From Hyaloperonospora brassicae (taxonomy: Eukaryota; Oomycota; Peronosporomycetes; Peronosporales; Peronosporaceae), in NCBI GenBank assembly GCA_947650285.1, contig CANTFL010000090.1, positions 682,001-746,000 of the forward strand: DNA of 64,000 bases, written 5' to 3'. Each line of letters opens with the position of its first letter. The stretch's first letter is position 1. The translations under genes were made by a program, and so were the position numbers. Positions 59,416 to 64,000 of the stretch are shown one piece after another. The notes under the pieces were generated by a model. That model worked only from the letters and a program-made list of their open reading frames with translations, made no database searches and was not told the DNA's origin.

Positions 59416-60687
59416 ATGCGTTTTGTCTACTCCGCTGCTGCCGCTCTCGTCGCTGTTTTCGCTTCGAGCGACGCGGCTTCAAATGGTGCCGACGCGAACG
59501 CTCTGCTCGAGTCCGACGTGTCTGTTGTGGCTCGCGTGACGGACGGCAACGCCTACGACGTGGACACGCAGAGGCTTCTACGCGAGGCTCTTGACGACGA
59601 TGAGTCGATGCTGCCTGCGGATTTTGAGGAGAGAGCTCCTGGTGGAGCAGTCGTTGAAGAAGCGGCGCCGAAACTCGAAAAGGCCCTCAGTGGTGTACGT
59701 CATGCCGGAGAAGTTGGCGGAGGGGCGGGCGCCCGGCTGGCGGAAACGGCTATCGCCAATACTCAACGGATCGAAGAAATCCAAAGAGGAGCTGTCGCCA
59801 AAGTGCAACACGTCGAAGAAACCCAAGGAGGAGCTGCCGCTCAAGGGCAACACGTCGAAGAAATCCAGGGAGGCGCTGTTGCCAAAGGGCAGCACGTTGA
59901 AGAAACCCATGGAGAGGTTGCCGCTAAAGGGCAACACGTCGAAGAAATCCAGGCGACGACAAAACTCTCTTGGACGAAACGTCAATGGGAGAAGTTTGTG
60001 AATTTTCTCAATAAATCGAAGCTCTTCCGAGACTTCATGGCGTGGATCAAGTCGCACAAGGCCAAAGTCAAACCGGTCGGTGAAGGCAAGACTGCAGACG
60101 CGAACAATGGCAAGAAACTCGAGGACGCGGTTGAAGACGCCGGAACTGTCGGGACTGCTGGAGCTACTCGCGCTGCTGACCCCGATGGAGCAGCGAACGC
60201 CGGTGTTCACCCCTTTGGAGATAAGCTAAAGCCGCGTGCAATGGATGGCGCTGCCAAAGCTGCAGCTGGCAAAGGGGTCGGGCTTCAAATTATAAAGGAG
60301 ATACTTGTCTTCATCGACGAAACCATTTCCTTTGGTCAAAACATGTTATATGTTGGCCAAAATCACCTCAAGGGGGATATAATTGCAACCTTTGCGCTCG
60401 GGTTTGCTGTCGAACAGATGGGAAAGGACCTCTGGAATTTAAAATCATCCTTTCTCGATAACTTTGATGTAGATGACACTAGTGCCATAAAGTCGGCATG
60501 GAACTTGTTCGATAAGTGGCGAGGAGGTTTCGTCAAAAATATTGACGAAAATGTGGTAGGGGCTTTCAAGAACGTGGGCGAGAACGTGGAGGTCAACGCT
60601 TTGAAACTGGAAGTTAAAGCGTTCGTTGACAAGCTTCAAAAGCTTACGTTGGACGATTTTACGACAATTCTAGGGAAGAATGAATAA
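59416..60687 (+). CDS. Secreted RxLR-EER effector candidate with 14-residue tandem repeats
   Basis: A 423-residue protein. Residues 1-21 (MRFVYSAAAALVAVFASSDA) form a signal peptide. RLLR at 53-56 and EER at 71-73 are the canonical oomycete host-translocation signature, so the product is likely secreted and acts in plant cells. Residues 111-179 hold about five copies of a 14-residue unit of the type GAVAKGQHVEETHG, with QHVEE as core. A Trp-rich helix follows (SWTKRQWEKFVNFLNKSKLF, 185-204), then an Asp/Ala/Gly-rich linker. The helical C-terminus (about 285-423) has SAWNLFDKWRGGF, which may be WY-like but is not proven. The start is the first ATG after two initiator-like sites, and no intron is needed. 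It resembles the disrupted gene at 35.7/27.5 kb in leader and motif order. Confidence 0.88.
   Translation: MRFVYSAAAALVAVFASSDAASNGADANALLESDVSVVARVTDGNAYDVDTQRLLREALDDDESMLPADFEERAPGGAVVEEAAPKLEKALSGVRHAGEVGGGAGARLAETAIANTQRIEEIQRGAVAKVQHVEETQGGAAAQGQHVEEIQGGAVAKGQHVEETHGEVAAKGQHVEEIQATTKLSWTKRQWEKFVNFLNKSKLFRDFMAWIKSHKAKVKPVGEGKTADANNGKKLEDAVEDAGTVGTAGATRAADPDGAANAGVHPFGDKLKPRAMDGAAKAAAGKGVGLQIIKEILVFIDETISFGQNMLYVGQNHLKGDIIATFALGFAVEQMGKDLWNLKSSFLDNFDVDDTSAIKSAWNLFDKWRGGFVKNIDENVVGAFKNVGENVEVNALKLEVKAFVDKLQKLTLDDFTTILGKNE
59746..59952 (+). repeat. 42 bp coding minisatellite in the effector gene
   Basis: About five units of 42 bases, each encoding 14 residues around QHVEE or QRIEE. The first unit is the most diverged and the later ones are close to one another, typical of recent unit turnover. 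Confidence 0.85.
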
Positions 60688-62063
60688 TACGTGCCCGCAG
60701 CTACTGCTACGATGAAGGTGCCTGGAAACGCTCTTTTCTAAGTCGGTTTGAAGCACTTGGGACGCCGTACGATAGCAGGCCAAAGGCTGAGTAGGAAGAT
60801 ACTTCGACCCCCCAAGCCTCCATGGCGTTGGCACGTAAGCGCTGGGCGCGCTGCATTTCTGCCATCCGCTCACAGCGCATGCAGCTTCTAGTACGTGTTT
60901 ATCGTCGATTGCAATTAGATTGGAATTTGTGAGACTTAAGGTGTCGCTTTGGTTTTACGCTTGACAGTTTAGATGATGCACTGGTCAACGCTAAGACGTA
61001 ACACATTTCTTTTGACGCTATGTATTTCGCTATGCCCAACAAATGAAGGAATCACGGCTTGCAACTTGCTTCTTGTCCCAGTGTCGCCATGGCCTATACG
61101 CGACTGAGAGGGATGTCGCTCAAGTAAGGATTGCCGGCGTCGTCGGTCAAAACAAAGTGTCAGAGAGCAACGTGTTGCCGAAATGCATTGGTTGTCGTCT
61201 CCTGTAAAGCACTTGAAATAAGAGGTAAACTTGTTGCGTGTAGCAATCGACTGCACGACTAACATTGGATACGGTTCAAGATGGGATGCAACCACGTGCG
61301 CAATGCACTTCCTTCACTCAAGTTAGGCGGCTCTAGACAAAAACTGCTTGTCGCGACAAGTCGATGCATAACATACAGCTCCTGTCACATGAATCGCTAC
61401 GTCATTGACGTGGCTACTCTTAGTTTACCGCATAGCGATACAGTATGTTTCTTACGGCAGTGCATCAAGTTACTGTGTAGCACTGCTTCATACTTTGCAA
61501 CATTCGACTCTGTGCTGATCTCGTCCATGATGATCATGCACACGACCATTAACACCTACCGCACGAATACTCTTCAGCCACAAAGCTGCAGCTCAAGGAA
61601 TATCTGCTCCTCATGACGCAAATACCCTTTTCCTCAGTACCACACGCCACTACTGCAATGCAGCGATCTCGCTTCGCCCCTAAACCTTGTAATGCGCTGC
61701 ACTCATGCTCTATAAAGGCTTTCAGTGCACAGACTCCAACCAGCCACAATTTCTGTTCTGATCATCCGCGCCTGCTGCGACTATAGCTCGTACAAGTCGA
61801 GTAAATGTTTGTAGCATGCCGCGAGAAGTCAATTCCAGTCGTTAACTTGAATTTGATCTATCGGTGGTGAATTTGTAATACATTATGGGATCCACTATTC
61901 ACCACTCACTTTTCGCTAACCACCACTCACCCCAAATTAAAATACATTGTGCTTGGCCAATTTAATACGAATTAAAAACAGTAATACCGCTCTTACTTAG
62001 TACCAACGATTCCTTTTTAGCTGCACAGCCATCGACATTCGAAACACCGCCCACGTCGCCGGC
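60688..62063. other. No gene recognised
   Basis: Region downstream of the effector. Frames of 108 (60969-61295, minus) and 111 codons (61281-61616, plus) have no recognisable motif and low coding character. Nothing else is supported. Confidence 0.45.
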
Positions 62064-63934
62064 ATGGATCGTTACCATGAACATTCTAACACCAGAGATG
62101 CTAGTCTCGAAAATGCGCGGGCTGCTCTTAACTCACTTTTTATTGATGAAGGCTATAATATGACTGTTCTGCACACTAGGCAAGTCGGGAATATGAAAGA
62201 AGGCGACATTACAGCTGTTACCTTGCTGTAACGGGGCAGCCCGTTACATGGCATTGTCACTTTAAGGAAAGTGACAATAAAGAATATGAAGATGGATATT
62301 CTTTAAACAATATCACCAAAGCGGTGATATTGAAGGGTCGACCAGTGAGTGTGTTCATTGGTTGATATCTTGATGATATCAACCCACCAATCGCCGCAAG
62401 ACGCGCGCAATGAGTGGTGACGAGACGTCACCATACATCCAGTTATATTAGTATAGTTAAGCTAAGTCAAACAGAGAGACAGTAGTTAAAAGACTTAATT
62501 ATATTAATATAACAGTTCTGCTTTTACCTTACCTACGCTTCCTCGCTTGCCACGTGTACGTCTGTCGGGGCGCCGAAACCCTTGCATTAAGTTCACGCAA
62601 GGGTGTGCCCCGTTACACTAACACTGTTCATGCGCACCAAAAGTGACAGCAGCTGCCGCGTAAAACAAACATCTCAACGCGAAATGACGCACCTACTTAT
62701 CACTTTCCTTTCCGCCAAAGCAATTTGCCGCCGATTTAGCGCAGGGAACCATGGGTTGATCGATTCAACGTATAATAATTGCCTTTTTGGATTGCCTTTG
62801 GTGTATGTTGTCGGTGTCACGGCCACGCTTCAAACATGTAGCTTTGCGTAAAATTTATGGCTGGGGAACGTGCAGAAGATTACCTTTGGGCGTTACGGCA
62901 CATCAAACGTATTTTTTAGAGTTGTTGGTAGTACCAAAGACGTTTGTCACTGATCGTGAACTGGCCTTGATGAACGCGTTGTCAAATGTATTTGTTGACG
63001 ATGATAGCGTCTGATTTCTTTTGTGTCAGTGGCACATTAGTAAAAAATATTTTTGTCCGACAGCGAAAGACCTTTGCAAGCTTTGCACTTTGGAAAGTTC
63101 CTGAAGAGCATTATATAGCTTGGTGCGAACAATAACGGCAGGTAAATACAATCGACATTTGACTAGGGTGAAAGAAATTTTCCTAGCCATGTCATGGTTT
63201 ATTTGGAAGAGGATGGTTGAAGTACATGGACCGATTCGTAGCAGCGTTTAATTTTGATACACTGCATTTTGGTCATACGACAACTTCGCGCGTTTAAAGC
63301 AAGCATGCAGCACTCAAGTCATGGATAACTGTGTCTACGGGAAATTTGTTGACGGTCGAAAGTGCTTGCCAGCTTGCTTGTAATATTCAGCTAGCGAATA
63401 TTAGACTGCAAATAGGCCGAGAAAGGGCGTCAACAAGTCTCGGCTACGGATTGGTCTTTTCTGCTGTAACCGGCAAGGCCTCTGGTGCAGCTTTGAAGTT
63501 TGCGTTTAAAGAGTATAAACTGCGACTTATAACAATTACGGATACAATTCGAACAATGATGTGGAATGTCACAATATGATAATTCCGAACCTTGGGGTGC
63601 CGTGTAGGCACAAGTTTCGACCAGAAGCAGCGGAATCAGCAGCAGCAATACCATCAAAACCGCCAAGGGTTTTTGCCTCGAAGATTTTGATTCACACTGG
63701 TAGTTGGTACAGCCCCCTCGACAAGAAGGAAATACTAAAGCGCCCACCTCATTTGTAGAAAAAATAAAACTCATTCGAGAAGAATTTGAAGATGGAACTT
63801 CGTACAGGCACCGAATGAAACTTGAACATCTTGATGTGATACCTGCTGCAGAGTTCTTCAATCATTTATCCAGCATGGCCGCGGGCGATCTGTTGGTGCT
63901 CTCGGTCATCAATCGTTTGTACATTAATCGGTAA
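62064..63934 (+). pseudogene. MULE transposase, decayed and split by a solo LTR
   Basis: Conserved MULE blocks appear in the right order across several frames. An N-terminal part starts MDRYHEHSNTRDASLENARA at 62064. After the solo LTR come LIDSTYNNCLFGLPLVYVVG (catalytic Asp region), KTFVTDRELALMNALSNVF (second catalytic Asp), LLCQWHISKKY (CxxW/H block, near 63018), LHFGHTTTSRV (near 63265) and STGNLLTV. LGVPCRHKF (near 63590) is what is left of a SWIM-type zinc finger. These enzymes cut and paste Mutator-like elements in the nucleus. Stops occur, for example the TGA right before LLCQWHI, and frames shift repeatedly, so it is inactive. The end lies at or beyond 63934. Terminal inverted repeats were not found. 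Confidence 0.8.
62227..62617 (+). repeat. Solo LTR, type A, inside the MULE gene
   Basis: It starts TGTAACGGGGCAGCC and ends GCCCCGTTACA. It is a diverged relative of the element A LTRs, about 391 bp long, with perfect hairpins at 62253-62278 (11 bp arms) and around GATATCAACC. Flanks CTTGC and CTAAC share three of five bases, a possible worn target duplication. Transposase coding continues on both sides, so the LTR is an insertion that later lost its element. Confidence 0.88.
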
Positions 63935-64000
63935 GATCTACTCAGCGCCACATACCACAGTTTAAACATGTCAATAATTCATTGCGGCAGGTACGTCGAT

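Overview
The window looks like nuclear DNA of a plant-associated oomycete (Peronosporales: downy mildew or Phytophthora type). The evidence is a secreted protein with an RLLR...EER translocation signature, a second disrupted gene of the same architecture, an oomycete-type initiator next to each gene, chromodomain-bearing Ty3/gypsy elements, a tRNA-derived SINE family and a MULE transposase. No species can be named from this sequence. Only one host gene (59416-60687) appears intact.

Layout. 1-2700: mixed-composition DNA with a probable Ty1/copia remnant. 3301-5418: a SINE copy, a degenerate AGT-rich repeat and a ~1.5 kb element with ~210 bp inverted terminal repeats. 5430-25960: a long AT-rich stretch with almost no coding signal, a (TA)n tract and a second SINE copy at 23.2 kb. 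26.4-35.7 kb: a minus-strand effector-like gene cut in two by an 8.0 kb gypsy element (element A, plus strand, 5 bp target duplication). 37.06-44.84 kb: a second gypsy element (element B) in the opposite orientation, so A and B form a large inverted pair. 46.2-57.3 kb: a solo LTR and an older, mosaic, minus-strand element (element C) that carries another solo LTR inside it. 57.3-60.7 kb: an uncertain ORF, a short tandem repeat and the intact RxLR-EER effector gene with a 14-residue tandem repeat. 62.06 kb to near the end: a decayed MULE transposase split by a solo LTR.

How the parts relate. The gypsy elements carry gag with a CCHC knuckle, an aspartic protease, RT with YFDD, RNase H, integrase and a chromodomain; all copies are broken by stops and frameshifts. 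Three features stand out. First, the whole element, LTRs included, is built from closely spaced short inverted repeats, far denser than chance, with paired changes between copies. Second, all three copies keep a long antisense reading frame between the integrase end and the 3' LTR, overlapping the chromodomain. Third, A and B share a near-identical 3.76 kb pol tract, including the same stops, although their LTRs and gag differ strongly, which points to conversion or recombination. Retroelement activity has silenced one effector-like gene and cut one transposase gene.

Limits. Positions were read by eye. No database search, folding program or alignment tool was available.
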